Positions 48,866-57,936 of a stretch of 64,000 nt of DNA are shown piece by piece (positions within the stretch are counted from its first letter, which is position 1; every line of letters starts with the position of its first letter). Location of the stretch: the NCBI RefSeq assembly GCF_003367195.1, contig NZ_QRGO01000001.1:1536501-1600500 (forward strand), in the 5' to 3' direction. Below the pieces are notes generated by a model. It saw only the letters and a list, made by a program, of their open reading frames with translations. It ran no database searches and was not told where the DNA came from. The translations under genes and the position numbers were made by a program. The DNA is from Undibacter mobilis (GTDB taxonomy: Bacteria; Pseudomonadota; Alphaproteobacteria; Rhizobiales; Xanthobacteraceae).

Positions 48866-50377
48866 ATGCTCCGACTGATCCATCTCTTCAAGAACCTGCG
48901 CGCTTCGGTCGCCGATCCGGCCAATGCCAATGTGACGGTGTTCTTTGCACTGATCGCCTATGCCGCGGTGTGGACTGCCTATGGCGTCATCACCAAAGGG
49001 CCGGCCGGCTTCCACCCCGACATGACTGAGATTATCGCGTGGTCACGCGATTTCGACTTCGGCACTGTCAAGCATCCACCACTGGCGGCCTGGCTGGTGC
49101 GCGGCTGGTTCGAGGTCTTCCCGGTCGCCAACTGGTCCTATTATCTGCTGGCGATGTTGATGCCGGCTATTACGCTGTGGGTCATCTGGCTCATCTCGGC
49201 CGAATATCTGCCGTTGGAGAAGCGCGTCGCCGGCGTCGCGATCATGACGCTGATCCCGTTCTTTTCCTTTCACGCGCTGAAGTTCAATGTGAACACGGTG
49301 CTGATGCCGCTGTGGGCACTCACCACATTTTTCTTCCTGCGTTCCTACACGACGCGCAGCCCGCGCGCTGCGGCCTTTGCCGGCATTTTTGCCGCCGCCG
49401 CCATGCTGGGCAAATACTGGTCGATCTTCCTCATCGCCGGCCTGATCATCGCCGCGCTCGCCAGCCGGCGGCGTAGCGTTTATTTCCGCTCGGCGGCGCC
49501 GTGGGTCACCGTGATGGTCGGCGCGGCGCTGATCGCGCCACACTTCATCTGGCTCGTCGAGCACGACTTCATCACGTTCAAATACGCCTCTGCCGTGCAT
49601 GAAGCGAAATCGTTCTCTGCGACGATCATCGCCGCGATCGGCTATCTCGCCGGCTCGTTCGGCTATGTCGCGCTGCCGGCGATCATTGTGTTCGTGGTGG
49701 CGCGTGTGAAGGTCACAACTTTGCGCGACATGGCCTGGCCGCAGGACGATGACCGTCGGCTGGTGGCGCTGGCGTTCTGGGGACCGCTTCTGCTGCCGGT
49801 TGTGGGTGCGTTGCTGGCGCGGATGGAAATCACGTCGCTGTGGTCGATGTCGGCCTGGACCTTGCTGCCGATCCTGCTGCTGTCGTCGAAAGACGTCACC
49901 TGGCGTTCGGTCGATAGCGAACGCGTTGCCGCATTTGCGGCTGGGCTGCCGCTCCTTCTCCTGCTGGCCGCACCGTTCATCGCAGCGCAGAGCCTGCCTA
50001 AAGGTCCGCCGACCGCCGCGGTGCAGGCACCGCTGCTGGCCCGCGAGGTCGAGCGGCTGTGGCACCAGATGGTGCCGTTTCCGCTGCGCTATGTCGGTGG
50101 CGATGGCGACATCGTGCTGCCGGTAACGGCTTATGCTGCCGATCGCCCGCGCGCGCTCGTTCCGGGCTTCATTCTGCCGCCAGATCCGATGGCGTTGCGG
50201 CATGCCGGCATGGTGCAACTGTGCTTCTCCGGGGACGAAGCTTGTCTGGCCCGCGCCAAGGCCGAGATCGGCGGTGCGCCGTTCCAGACCAACCAGACCA
50301 CCATCGTACAGACGCCGGGCCGGCCTGGCGCCGAGCCGCGACGTTATACGATCATGGTGGTACCGCCGCGGTCGTGA
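48866..50377 (+). CDS. GT39-type polyprenyl-linked glycosyltransferase (membrane)
   Basis: A 503-residue integral membrane protein with about 11 hydrophobic helices. An early acidic loop DMTEIIAWSRDFDFGTVKHPPLAAWLVRGW (DxE/D-type catalytic acidic residues) places it in the PMT_2/ArnT-like GT39 family, which moves sugars from undecaprenyl phosphate to lipid A or other envelope molecules. It has a periplasmic C-terminal domain from about 390. Next to it lies a GT87-type gene and 1.3 kb upstream the GT2-GtrA donor enzyme, suggesting a small envelope-glycan modification locus. Confidence 0.82.
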   Translation: MLRLIHLFKNLRASVADPANANVTVFFALIAYAAVWTAYGVITKGPAGFHPDMTEIIAWSRDFDFGTVKHPPLAAWLVRGWFEVFPVANWSYYLLAMLMPAITLWVIWLISAEYLPLEKRVAGVAIMTLIPFFSFHALKFNVNTVLMPLWALTTFFFLRSYTTRSPRAAAFAGIFAAAAMLGKYWSIFLIAGLIIAALASRRRSVYFRSAAPWVTVMVGAALIAPHFIWLVEHDFITFKYASAVHEAKSFSATIIAAIGYLAGSFGYVALPAIIVFVVARVKVTTLRDMAWPQDDDRRLVALAFWGPLLLPVVGALLARMEITSLWSMSAWTLLPILLLSSKDVTWRSVDSERVAAFAAGLPLLLLLAAPFIAAQSLPKGPPTAAVQAPLLAREVERLWHQMVPFPLRYVGGDGDIVLPVTAYAADRPRALVPGFILPPDPMALRHAGMVQLCFSGDEACLARAKAEIGGAPFQTNQTTIVQTPGRPGAEPRRYTIMVVPPRS

Positions 50378-50408
50378 TATGCGCTTGCGCTGAAGAGAGG
50401 GCAGGGCC

Positions 50409-51638
50409 TTGGACAGCAAGAGCAGGACCGCGAGCTTTTTTAGCTATGAGAATCTGTTGCGCATCGAGGATCGCATTGCTGCGACCTTCTTGCGCTATCC
50501 GTGGATCGGTTGGGGCCTCTGGATCGCCTTCCTGATCGCGACGCTGCTGCGCACGCATCCGCGCCGCTTCGGCTCGACCTTCCAGGCTTATCTGAACGCG
50601 GCGCACAGCTTCTGGAGCGGCGGGCCGGTCTACGATATGTCGACGCTCGGCGAGTATCTGTACTGGCCGGTGTCGCTATTGGTGCTCGGCCCCTTGCCGA
50701 TGTTCTCGCCTGTGGTCGCTGCGGCGATTGCGGCCGCTGTTTCGGCCGCGCTGCTGACCTGGGCGGCGGTGGCGATGATGCGGTTGCTGCTGCCGGAGCA
50801 GAGCCGCGGCGACGTCATCAATCTCGCCGGCATCCTGCTCACACTCAATATTCCGAACGCCTGGTTTAACCTGAAATATGTGCAGGCGCAGGTCGGCATG
50901 ACCGCTTTCATGATGCTGGCGGCGGTCGCGATCGCCAAACGTCAGTGGATTATGGCCTCGCTGTGGCTGTTCTTCAGCGTCGTCATCAAGCCTTTGTCGC
51001 TGGTGATGCTGCTGCTGTGCGGCGCGACCCAGCCGAAAATGCGGCTGTGGCTGATACTGGCGCTGGCCGCGGCACTGGCATTGCCGTTCGCCTTCGGCCA
51101 TCCGGCCTATGTGGCCGAGCAATATCGCCTCTGGATCGTCAAGCTGCAGCAGCTCACCACGGTGGAGCCGGGGCAGTGGCTCTATCAAGCCGACTTCGCC
51201 ACCATGCTAGATACATTCGGCATCGTGCTGCCGCATGGCGTGCAGACTGTGATCCGGCTTGCCGCTGCGCTCGGCTTCCTGGCGCTGGTGTGGCGCATCG
51301 CGCGTTATGGCAACATCGTCGTCTTCGCCGTGGCGGTGACGCTTTACGCCGCCTGCTACATCAACCTGTTCGGACCGCGCAACGAGTTCCTGTCGTTCCT
51401 GGTGCTGACACCGACGCTCGCCGGCCTCGCGCTGATGCTACTGAAGCGCAACGCACACGACCAGCGCGCCTGGTTGCTCATCGTGGCGGTGCTCGTCATC
51501 GCCTTCCACGGCGCGCTCGAGGTCGATCGCGTGGTCAAGCCGTTCCTTGCCTTCATCGTGCTTGGCTGGATGATCTGGATGACCGTCGACATGCGGCGCT
51601 GGGTGGATCTGCTGGGGCCGACGGCGGTTGGCAAGTAG
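50409..51638 (+). CDS. GT87/DUF2029 family membrane glycosyltransferase
   Basis: A roughly 409-residue membrane protein with about ten helices. The GSTFQAYLNAAHSFWSGGPVYD segment (with acidic residue in the loop) and the WFNLKYVQAQVGMTAFMMLA segment are typical of DUF2029/GT87 mannosyltransferases acting on polyprenyl-linked mannose. The start is a TTG at 50409 with a purine-rich GAGAGGGCAGGG; no in-frame ATG lies before the first conserved helix. It is 31 bases after the GT39 gene and probably cotranscribed. Confidence 0.78.
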   Translation: MDSKSRTASFFSYENLLRIEDRIAATFLRYPWIGWGLWIAFLIATLLRTHPRRFGSTFQAYLNAAHSFWSGGPVYDMSTLGEYLYWPVSLLVLGPLPMFSPVVAAAIAAAVSAALLTWAAVAMMRLLLPEQSRGDVINLAGILLTLNIPNAWFNLKYVQAQVGMTAFMMLAAVAIAKRQWIMASLWLFFSVVIKPLSLVMLLLCGATQPKMRLWLILALAAALALPFAFGHPAYVAEQYRLWIVKLQQLTTVEPGQWLYQADFATMLDTFGIVLPHGVQTVIRLAAALGFLALVWRIARYGNIVVFAVAVTLYAACYINLFGPRNEFLSFLVLTPTLAGLALMLLKRNAHDQRAWLLIVAVLVIAFHGALEVDRVVKPFLAFIVLGWMIWMTVDMRRWVDLLGPTAVGK

Positions 51639-51653
51639 GAAGGCTAAAAACTT

Positions 51654-51774
51654 GTCCCGGGAACAGTGCATCATGAAATGATGCGCTGCTGACCCGGGAC
51701 TGTAGCGAAGCTCGGACTATTTAGTGGTTCCGGATCTACGGTGCATCGCAAAGCGCGCTGCACCGTGTCCGGGT
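51654..51774. repeat. Two-hairpin intergenic repeat (family C)
   Basis: The first hairpin is GTCCCGGG ... CCCGGGAC with an inner GCATCAT/ATGATGC pair (51654-51700). The second pairs ACGGTGCA with TGCACCGT (about 51738-51768) within CGGA ... TCCG. It fills the 147-base space between the convergent GT87 gene and ahcY and probably serves as a bidirectional transcript end. The CGGATCTACG / GTGTCCGGG outer sequence resembles known Hyphomicrobiales intergenic repeats. Confidence 0.7.
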
Positions 51775-51784
51775 TAGGCCATCA

Positions 51785-53197
51785 TCAGTAGCGATAGTGC
51801 TCGGCCTTGTACGGGCCTTCCGGTTTGACGCCGATATAATCCGCCTGATCCTTCTTCAGCTCCGTGAGCTTGACGCCGATCTTGGCGAGATGCAGGCGCG
51901 CCACCTTCTCGTCGAGCGACTTTGGCAGCACGTAAACTTCCTTCTTGTACTTGCCGTCCTTGTTGTTGGCGTAGAGTTCGATCTGCGCCAAAGTCTGGTT
52001 GGTGAACGAAGCCGACATCACGAAGCTCGGGTGACCCATGGCGTTGCCGAGGTTCACCAGGCGGCCTTCCGACAGCATGATGATGCGGTGGCCGTCGGGG
52101 AAGGTGATTTCGTCGACCTGCGGCTTGATGTTGTTCCACTTCAGGTTCTTGAGCGCGCCGACCTGAATCTCGTTATCGAAGTGGCCGATGTTACAGACGA
52201 TGGCACGGTCCTTCATCGCCCGCATGTGGTCGAGCGTGATAATGTCCTTGTTGCCGGTTGCGGTGACGAAAATGTCAGCGATCGGGGCGGCGTCTTCCAT
52301 GGTCACGACCTGATAGCCTTCCATCGCCGCCTGCAGCGCGCAGATCGGGTCGATTTCCGAGACCATGACGCGGCAGCCGGCCTGGCGCAGCGAAGCGGCC
52401 GAACCCTTGCCGACGTCGCCGAAGCCGGCGACCATCGCCACCTTGCCCGACATCATCACGTCGGTGCCGCGGCGGATGCCGTCGACCAGCGATTCACGGC
52501 AGCCATAGAGGTTGTCGAATTTCGACTTGGTCACCGAGTCGTTGACGTTGATGGCGGGCCACAGCAGCGTGCCGGCCTTCTGCATCTCGTAAAGACGATG
52601 CACACCGGTGGTGGTCTCTTCCGAGACACCCTTGATGCTCTTGGCCATCTCGGCGAAGTAGCCCTTCGGCTTTTCCTTGAGCTGCTTCTTGAGCAGCTTG
52701 AAGAAGATCACTTCTTCGTCGGAGCCCGGCTTGTCGAGGAAGGCGGTGTCGCCATTTTCGGCGCGCAGGCCGAGATGGACGTACATGGTGGCGTCGCCGC
52801 CGTCATCGAGGATCATGTTCGGGAAGCCGCCGCCGTGCCAGTCGAACATGCGGGCGGTGTAGTCCCAGTATTCCTCGAGGCTTTCGCCCTTGACGGCGAA
52901 CACCGGCACGCCGGCTGCGGCGATCGCGGCGGCGGCGTGATCCTGAGTCGAATAGATGTTGCACGACACCCAGCGCACGTCGGCGCCGAGCGCGACCAAC
53001 GTCTCGATCAGCACGCCGGTCTGAATCGTCATGTGTAGCGAGCCGGCGATGCGGGCTCCTTTAAGCGGCTGCTTTGGGCCGTATTCCTCGCGGGTCGCCA
53101 TCAGGCCGGGCATTTCGGTTTCGGCGAGCGAGAGCTCCTTGCGGCCGAAGTCGGCGAGACCGATGTCTTTAACGACGTATTCCTTGGCGACGGGCAT
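51785..53197 (-). CDS. ahcY: S-adenosylhomocysteine hydrolase
   Basis: A 470-residue cytoplasmic enzyme that splits S-adenosylhomocysteine into homocysteine and adenosine using bound NAD. It carries [13 protein letters not shown] (substrate site), [18 protein letters not shown] (NAD-binding GxGxxG), and the C-terminal [27 protein letters not shown], the conserved tail. Length is normal. In Hyphomicrobiales it sits next to HPr/PTS genes, as here. A 30-base inverted repeat lies 76-105 bases upstream. Confidence 0.97.
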   Translation of the reverse strand: MPVAKEYVVKDIGLADFGRKELSLAETEMPGLMATREEYGPKQPLKGARIAGSLHMTIQTGVLIETLVALGADVRWVSCNIYSTQDHAAAAIAAAGVPVFAVKGESLEEYWDYTARMFDWHGGGFPNMILDDGGDATMYVHLGLRAENGDTAFLDKPGSDEEVIFFKLLKKQLKEKPKGYFAEMAKSIKGVSEETTTGVHRLYEMQKAGTLLWPAINVNDSVTKSKFDNLYGCRESLVDGIRRGTDVMMSGKVAMVAGFGDVGKGSAASLRQAGCRVMVSEIDPICALQAAMEGYQVVTMEDAAPIADIFVTATGNKDIITLDHMRAMKDRAIVCNIGHFDNEIQVGALKNLKWNNIKPQVDEITFPDGHRIIMLSEGRLVNLGNAMGHPSFVMSASFTNQTLAQIELYANNKDGKYKKEVYVLPKSLDEKVARLHLAKIGVKLTELKKDQADYIGVKPEGPYKAEHYRY

Positions 53198-53605
53198 GCA
53201 CGATCCTTTTTGCGGCGTTTTTCAAGGTGTGGAGAATGGTGTGCCTATAACAGGCTAAGTTGGCGGCCGCAACGCAGATATAAAGATTTCTTTATGTCTG
53301 CGGTTGATGGGAAATAAAGTAGGTATCCATTTGCCGCGCAAAATCTGTATTTTGAGAGAATTCCACTGACAAATCGCAGTGTATGGTTTGTGCCTGTTAA
53401 CGGAGAATGTTCCCCGACGATAAAGGGGGCCTTTCCCGCACCGATCGATTAGCTGCCGCGACCGTCCCGCAGGCCTTCCGCACTAGCTTCGGTCAATTCC
53501 ATGTGTCGGTGTTAAACCTGCACTGCGACGGCAACTCGCTGATGATCTGAAGCGTGTCGGGCAGAGGCGGGCACTTGCTGCAGAAGAGGCGCCGGAAATC
53601 GGGGC
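53198..53605. other. Long intergenic region between ahcY and HPr
   Basis: About 400 bases. The left part carries the ahcY leader and the palindrome at 53273-53302; the right part, 53480-53600, has no clear gene. A short minus-strand frame there (reading CSKCPPLPDTLQIISELPSQ) has protein-like composition but no start or family, so it is left uncalled. No SAM or SAH riboswitch fold was recognised by eye. Confidence 0.45.
53273..53302. promoter_or_regulatory. 30-base inverted repeat upstream of ahcY, candidate operator
   Basis: CGCAGATATAAAGATTT on the left and TCTTTATGTCTGCG on the right; 26 of 30 positions agree with the reverse complement. The core ATAAAGA ... TCTTTAT resembles AT-rich dyads of ArsR-family regulators of the methionine cycle (SahR-type) in Proteobacteria, as far as I recall. 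In RNA it could also fold as a hairpin with G-U pairs, but it is not followed by a T-run. It is 76-105 bases ahead of the ahcY start. Confidence 0.5.
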
Positions 53606-53917
53606 CTACTCTTCTTCGCCGAAGCGGTCGGACACCAGGGCGCTGAGGTCGTCGATTGCAGCCTTGGCTTCCTTGCCGGTGGCCTTGATCGTGATGACCG
53701 AGCCGGGGCCGGCGGCGAGCATCATCAAACCCATGATCGAGGTGGCGCCGACGGTTTCGCCGCGGCAGGTGACGATGATGGCTGCGTCAAATTTTTCGGC
53801 ATGCTGCACGAATTTGGCGGATGCCCTCGCGTGCAGACCCTTCTTGTTGACGATCTCGACATCGCGGCTGACGCCGGCGCCGTGCGGATCGGGGGCGTCG
53901 CTGCGCGGCAGCGTCAT
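53606..53917 (-). CDS. ptsH: HPr family phosphocarrier protein (PTS-Ntr type)
   Basis: A 103-residue HPr with an N-terminal extension of about 18 residues. The active His29 is in NKKGLHARAS, and the regulatory Ser60 is in ATSIMGLMMLAAG, the site of phosphorylation by HprK. It transfers phosphate from EI to EIIA proteins of the nitrogen-type PTS. The ATG overlaps the EIIA stop by ATGA. EI (PtsP) is not in the window. Confidence 0.93.
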   Translation of the reverse strand: MTLPRSDAPDPHGAGVSRDVEIVNKKGLHARASAKFVQHAEKFDAAIIVTCRGETVGATSIMGLMMLAAGPGSVITIKATGKEAKAAIDDLSALVSDRFGEEE

Positions 53918-54315
53918 TTGCCGTTAAGCACGCGGCTGGCGATGGTGCAGTACTTGCGGCCGGCTTCTTGGGCGGCGGCCACCGCGTCTTCCAGCGGACA
54001 GGTCTCGCGGACCTTGGCCAGCTTGATCAGCATCGGCAGATTGATACCGGCCAGCACCTCGACCTTGGGCTGGCTCATGACCGATATGGCGAGGTTCGAC
54101 GGGGTGCCGCCGAACATATCGGTCAAAATGGCGACGCCTTCGCCGGAATCGACGCGTTTGACCGCATCGAGAATGTTCATGCGACATTGCTCGGCGTCAT
54201 CGTCGGGGCCGATGGTGACAGCCTCGATCTGGGTTTGCGGACCCACGACATGCTCAAGCGCAGAGCGAAACTCAGTGGCGAGCCGCCCGTGGGTCACTAA
54301 TACGAGGCCGATCAT
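53914..54315 (-). CDS. manX: PTS EIIA component, mannose/fructose family
   Basis: A 133-residue EIIA-Man domain with the phosphorylated His9 (VLVTHGRLA) and the conserved IGPDDDAEQ and TDMFGGTPSNLA segments. No PTS permease is adjacent, as is normal for the nitrogen-type PTS in Hyphomicrobiales, where EIIA-Man acts as a regulator. ATG at 54315 is the family start; the open frame upstream is not coding. It forms an operon with HPr and lies downstream of hprK. Confidence 0.92.
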   Translation of the reverse strand: MIGLVLVTHGRLATEFRSALEHVVGPQTQIEAVTIGPDDDAEQCRMNILDAVKRVDSGEGVAILTDMFGGTPSNLAISVMSQPKVEVLAGINLPMLIKLAKVRETCPLEDAVAAAQEAGRKYCTIASRVLNGK

Positions 54316-54571
54316 TCCGAACTCCTCGCGGGCGCCTTGTTGTTGTTGCGCCGCACGAATGGGGGCGCATTGAGGCGCATCCGAAGCCCCGTTGCAAGGG
54401 CTTGACTTGGTATATAGGCGTTCTGCTGCAACGCGGGAAGGCGATGTCAAAACACGCTCTATCTGGGGTTTCGGCCGCCGGAAACTACGCCCCGTACGGT
54501 TAATTTTCCTTAACGAAACGAGGGGCGACGAGGTACTCCAGCCCCCATTCCACGTCAATTCCCCCCTCCGG

Positions 54572-55024
54572 CTATCCCCGGAGGATCGGTTCTGACGTCA
54601 TATAGGCAACGACGAGGGGTATTGGGTCGGTTTCCGGTGCGACGGCAAGCCGCGGCAAATCCACACCAGAAACGACAGTTTGAGCGGATTCCCGGGGTGG
54701 CAGCCGCTCGGCGTCGGCCGCACCGAGGTCGACGACCAGCCCAACGGCCGCCACGGGCTCATAGGGGAGCCGGCGGATGCCGAGGCCGCGCACTTCGATC
54801 AGGCCCGCCAGCGCCGGCGCCGGTCGTACCAGCAGACGGCCATTGCGGGGCTCCAGGACGAGGCGGTCGTCGCCGACCAGGCGGGAGAACCGGACGAAAC
54901 TCTGTGCCTGCGCCTGGATCAGCGCGAAGGCCAGCCGCGACTTGCCGGCACCAGAGGCCCCGCGGATCAGTACCGCGCGGGCCCCGATCAGGACTGCGGA
55001 AGCATGGGTGGTGGTCCCGCTCAC
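54572..55024 (-). CDS. hprK: HPr kinase/phosphorylase (short alphaproteobacterial form)
   Basis: A 150-residue protein equal to the C-terminal catalytic domain of HprK. The P-loop GASGAGKS is at residues 22-29; VVDLGAADAERLP includes the Hpr(Ser)K signature region. Unlike Firmicute enzymes it lacks the N-terminal domain, which is usual in alphaproteobacteria. The GTG at 55024, preceded by GGAGAGAAGC, is preferred; an ATG 45 bases upstream falls inside a palindromic repeat (55044-55103). It phosphorylates HPr at Ser60. Confidence 0.9.
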   Translation of the reverse strand: MSGTTTHASAVLIGARAVLIRGASGAGKSRLAFALIQAQAQSFVRFSRLVGDDRLVLEPRNGRLLVRPAPALAGLIEVRGLGIRRLPYEPVAAVGLVVDLGAADAERLPPRESAQTVVSGVDLPRLAVAPETDPIPLVVAYMTSEPILRG

Positions 55025-55043
55025 GCTTCTCTCCAGCCTCGGC

Positions 55044-55103
55044 TCATCCCCGCAAAGGCGGGGGTCCAATCTGACCTGGCTAGCGGCGCGCCCCGGAATG
55101 ACA
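55044..55103. repeat. Palindromic repeat (family A) between chvG and hprK
   Basis: CTCATCCCCGCAAAGGCGGG and the right end CGCCCCGGAATGAC belong to the same family as the element in the E2 gene. It forms a hairpin around CCCCGC/GCGGGG. Read on the minus strand it encodes MDPRLCGDE, the false N-terminus of a longer hprK frame. Confidence 0.75.
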
Positions 55104-55107
55104 AGTC

Positions 55108-56922
55108 CTACTTCCCCGGCAACCGCACAACGAAGCGTGCGCCAAGGATACGCGGTTCGTCCTCGCCGGTGTCGCGGTTTTTTTGCGTGCCGGAGCCGAT
55201 GCGGTTCTCGGCGCGGATCGAGCCGCCGTGGGCTTCGACGATCTGTTTGGAGATCGACAGACCGAGCCCCGAATTCTGGCCAAAGCCCTGAGCCGGCCGG
55301 TCGGTGTAGAAGCGCTCGAATACCTTGTGCAGCGCGTCGGTCCGGATGCCGGGGCCGTCGTCATCGACGATGATCTCGATCTCGTTCTTCACCTTGCGGC
55401 AGGTCACGCGCACGGTGCCGCCTTCGGGCGAGAACGAGCGCGCATTGTCGATGAGGTTCGACACGACCTGGCCAAGACGCGAGTCATGGCCTGGAATTTT
55501 GAACTGAGACGGCTGACCGCCTTCGAAGGTGAGCGTCACTTTCACGTTGCCCGACCGGACCTCGTTGGAGGTCGAGACCAGGGCATCGAGCAGTTTGGCC
55601 ATATCGACGGCAGCAACTTCCTGACGCTGCAGTTCGGCGTCGAGCCGGCTTGCGTCCGAGATGTCGGTGATCAGGCGGTTGAGCCGCTTGACGTCATGCT
55701 GGATGACTTCCAGCAGCCGCGCACGGTTGGCGTCGGTCTTTGCCATCGGCAAAGTTTCGACGGCGGACCGCAGCGACGTCAGTGGGTTTTTGAGTTCGTG
55801 CGACACATCGGCGGCGAAGCTTTCGATCGCCTCGATGCGGCTGTAGAGCGCGTTGGTCATATCGCGCAGCGCGCCGGACAGTTCCCCAATCTCGTCGCGG
55901 CGGCCGGTAAAATCAGGAATCTCGACGCGCGTCTTGATGCGCCGGCGCACGCGTTCGGCCGCATCGGCAAGGCGGCGCACCGGGCCGGCAATGGTGCCGG
56001 CGAGCAAGATCGACAGCACCACCATGACGGCGGCAGCGACCAGGAACACCTTGACGATGGCGAGGCGCTCGGCCTCGACCATATCGTCGATGTCGGCGCC
56101 TTGCGTCGACAGCATCAGTGCGCCGCGCACGGCGCGGAAGCGCTGCACCGGCACGGCGACCGAGACGATCACCTCGCCACGGTCGTTGACCCGCACTTCG
56201 CTGGCATGAAGGCCCGCAAGCGCCTGGCGCACTTCGTCATAACCTTTGCCGTTTTCGGGTCCGAGCTCGCGATACATCGGCAGATCGCCGCGGCCGAGCC
56301 AGCGGCGGATGGCGATGTAGCCACGCTCCATCAGGCCCGGCTCGACGGCCGTCGGCGAGGGCAGGTCGAAGCGCAAAACGTCGCCGCGGCCATAAAGATT
56401 GCGGCTGTCGAGGATGAGCACGCCGTCGCGGTCGTAAATGCGGGCGCGCGTTTTGGTCGGCGAGACGAGGCGGCGCAGCACCGGTGCGACGCGCTCGGGA
56501 TTGATCGGGAACTCGATGCCCGACAGCGAATCTTCTGACGGGCCGTAGCTTTCGCCGGCCTGCAGTTCGAGCAGACGGTCGGGGTCGATGGTAACGGCGT
56601 CGCTTTCGACCGTGGCCGAGGCGGCGATGGCGCCGGCGATGATCTCGCTCTGCACGAGGAGACTTTGTACGCGCGCGTCGATCAGGCCAGCGCGGAATTG
56701 AGAGAGGTACATCACGCCGAACAACAGCGCGAACAGGCCGGCGAGGTTGAGGAAGACGATTCGGCGCGTGAGGCTGGAGAAGCTCAGCGTGACGAAGAAT
56801 GCCCAGGCCGAATTCAGGAGACGGCGCGGGCTCCAGTCGCGTCGCGCCGATGCGGCCGGCATGTCGCCTTCGGTCGCTGCTTCAGCCTCGCGTGCCTGCT
56901 GCTCTGCGGTTCGATCGAGCAC
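55108..56922 (-). CDS. chvG: ChvG sensor histidine kinase
   Basis: A roughly 604-residue membrane kinase. After an N-terminal soluble tail there is a transmembrane helix (IVFLNLAGLFALLFGVMYLS), a long periplasmic stimulus-sensing domain, a second helix (VFLVAAAVMVVLSILLAG), a HAMP region, a HisKA domain with AADVSHELKNPLTSL (phosphorylated His) and the ATPase domain with NLIDNARSFS and DDGPGI ... FYTDRPAQGFGQNSGLGLSI. In Agrobacterium ChvG senses acidity and controls virulence and cell-surface genes via ChvI. The start is uncertain (GTG 56922 or ATG 56862). Confidence 0.92.
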   Translation of the reverse strand: MLDRTAEQQAREAEAATEGDMPAASARRDWSPRRLLNSAWAFFVTLSFSSLTRRIVFLNLAGLFALLFGVMYLSQFRAGLIDARVQSLLVQSEIIAGAIAASATVESDAVTIDPDRLLELQAGESYGPSEDSLSGIEFPINPERVAPVLRRLVSPTKTRARIYDRDGVLILDSRNLYGRGDVLRFDLPSPTAVEPGLMERGYIAIRRWLGRGDLPMYRELGPENGKGYDEVRQALAGLHASEVRVNDRGEVIVSVAVPVQRFRAVRGALMLSTQGADIDDMVEAERLAIVKVFLVAAAVMVVLSILLAGTIAGPVRRLADAAERVRRRIKTRVEIPDFTGRRDEIGELSGALRDMTNALYSRIEAIESFAADVSHELKNPLTSLRSAVETLPMAKTDANRARLLEVIQHDVKRLNRLITDISDASRLDAELQRQEVAAVDMAKLLDALVSTSNEVRSGNVKVTLTFEGGQPSQFKIPGHDSRLGQVVSNLIDNARSFSPEGGTVRVTCRKVKNEIEIIVDDDGPGIRTDALHKVFERFYTDRPAQGFGQNSGLGLSISKQIVEAHGGSIRAENRIGSGTQKNRDTGEDEPRILGARFVVRLPGK

Positions 56923-56958
56923 GTTGTTTGATCCAGGATCGTCGGCGCGCCCTGTCCC

Positions 56959-57038
56959 CGTTCGTCCCCTGCGAAAGCGGAGGACCCAGCTCTTCAATGT
57001 CGGCCCGGCTGGAGTCCCGCTTGCGCTGGAATGAACGG
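56959..57038. repeat. Palindromic repeat (family A) between chvI and chvG
   Basis: CCGTTCGTCCCCTGCGAAAG on the left and GCTGGAATGAACGG on the right are related to the E2 insert, with the arms CCGTTC/GAACGG at the outer ends. It lies between chvI and chvG and explains the Arg/Gly-rich residues (KSWVLRFRRGRTGTG) in a longer chvG frame that starts at 56997. Confidence 0.7.
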
Positions 57039-57082
57039 AAAATGTGGCGACCCGCGCAGTCTAGCGCAGGTCCGGTGCCGGA

Positions 57083-57781
57083 TCATTCCTTGAAACGATA
57101 GCCGACGCCATACAGCGTTTCGATCATCTCGAAGTCGTCGTCGACGGACTTGAACTTCTTGCGCAGGCGCTTGATGTGGCTGTCGATGGTGCGGTCGTCG
57201 ACATAGACTTGGTCGTCGTAAGCGGCGTCCATCAGCGCGTTGCGGCTCTTGACCACGCCGGGGCGGGTGGCGAGCGCCTGCAGGATGAGGAATTCGGTGA
57301 CGGTGAGCGTCACCGGCTCGCCCTTCCAGGTGCAGGTGTGACGCTCCGGGTCCATGCGCAGCAGGCCGCGCTCAAGAACCTTGGTGGTGTCGATTTCCTT
57401 CGGCGCGGTGCCGTCCTTGGGCGTGGCGCGGCGCAGCACGGCCTTGACGCGCTCGACCAGCAGGCGCTGCGAAAACGGTTTGCGGATGAAGTCGTCCGCG
57501 CCCATCTTCAGGCCGAACAGCTCGTCGATTTCCTCGTCCTTGGAGGTGAGGAAGATGACGGGCACATCGGACTTCTGGCGCAGGCGGCGCAATGTCTCCA
57601 TGCCATCCATCCGCGGCATCTTGATGTCGAGGATGGCGAGGTCCGGTGGCGAGGTCTTGAACCCGTCGATGGCGGAAGCGCCATCGGTATAGGTCATGAT
57701 CCGATAGCCTTCGGCCTCGAGTGCCATGGACACCGAGGTCAGGATATTGCGGTCATCGTCCACGAGCGCGATGGTTGGCAT
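57083..57781 (-). CDS. chvI: ChvI response regulator
   Basis: A 232-residue OmpR/PhoB-type regulator. The receiver domain has the phospho-accepting Asp52 ([12 protein letters not shown]) and an acidic pocket (DDD at 8-10); the winged helix at about 130-230 has the [17 protein letters not shown] and [16 protein letters not shown] segments. ATG at 57781 has an AAGGGG site. ChvI activates cell-wall, exopolysaccharide and acid-response genes together with ChvG. It is separated from chvG by a repeat-bearing gap of about 160 bases. Confidence 0.93.
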   Translation of the reverse strand: MPTIALVDDDRNILTSVSMALEAEGYRIMTYTDGASAIDGFKTSPPDLAILDIKMPRMDGMETLRRLRQKSDVPVIFLTSKDEEIDELFGLKMGADDFIRKPFSQRLLVERVKAVLRRATPKDGTAPKEIDTTKVLERGLLRMDPERHTCTWKGEPVTLTVTEFLILQALATRPGVVKSRNALMDAAYDDQVYVDDRTIDSHIKRLRKKFKSVDDDFEMIETLYGVGYRFKE

Positions 57782-57936
57782 GAATGCCCCTTCTGACGTG
57801 TCGTCCCGCGCGATTTGAAGCCTGCAAACGGGGTTCGAATTGTGGCCTCTTTGCAACAACTATGTGATTCTGGGCCGAATTCAAGGGTAATGGGCCGGAA
57901 AATGGCCCTGTTTTCAATGTGAGAGACAATACAGTC

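Noticed and set aside
51797..53038. 413-residue plus-strand frame across ahcY
   Set aside because: Antisense to ahcY; composition typical of a GC shadow.
53480..53600. Possible short minus-strand protein reading CSKCPPLPDTLQIISELPSQ
   Set aside because: No start codon, ribosome site or family could be seen; recorded only as part of the intergenic entry.
53198..53605. SAH/SAM riboswitch upstream of ahcY
   Set aside because: No conserved riboswitch core was recognised; the visible structure is a simple dyad better explained as an operator.
55183..56538. 451-residue plus-strand frame across chvG
   Set aside because: Antisense to the kinase gene and without motifs.
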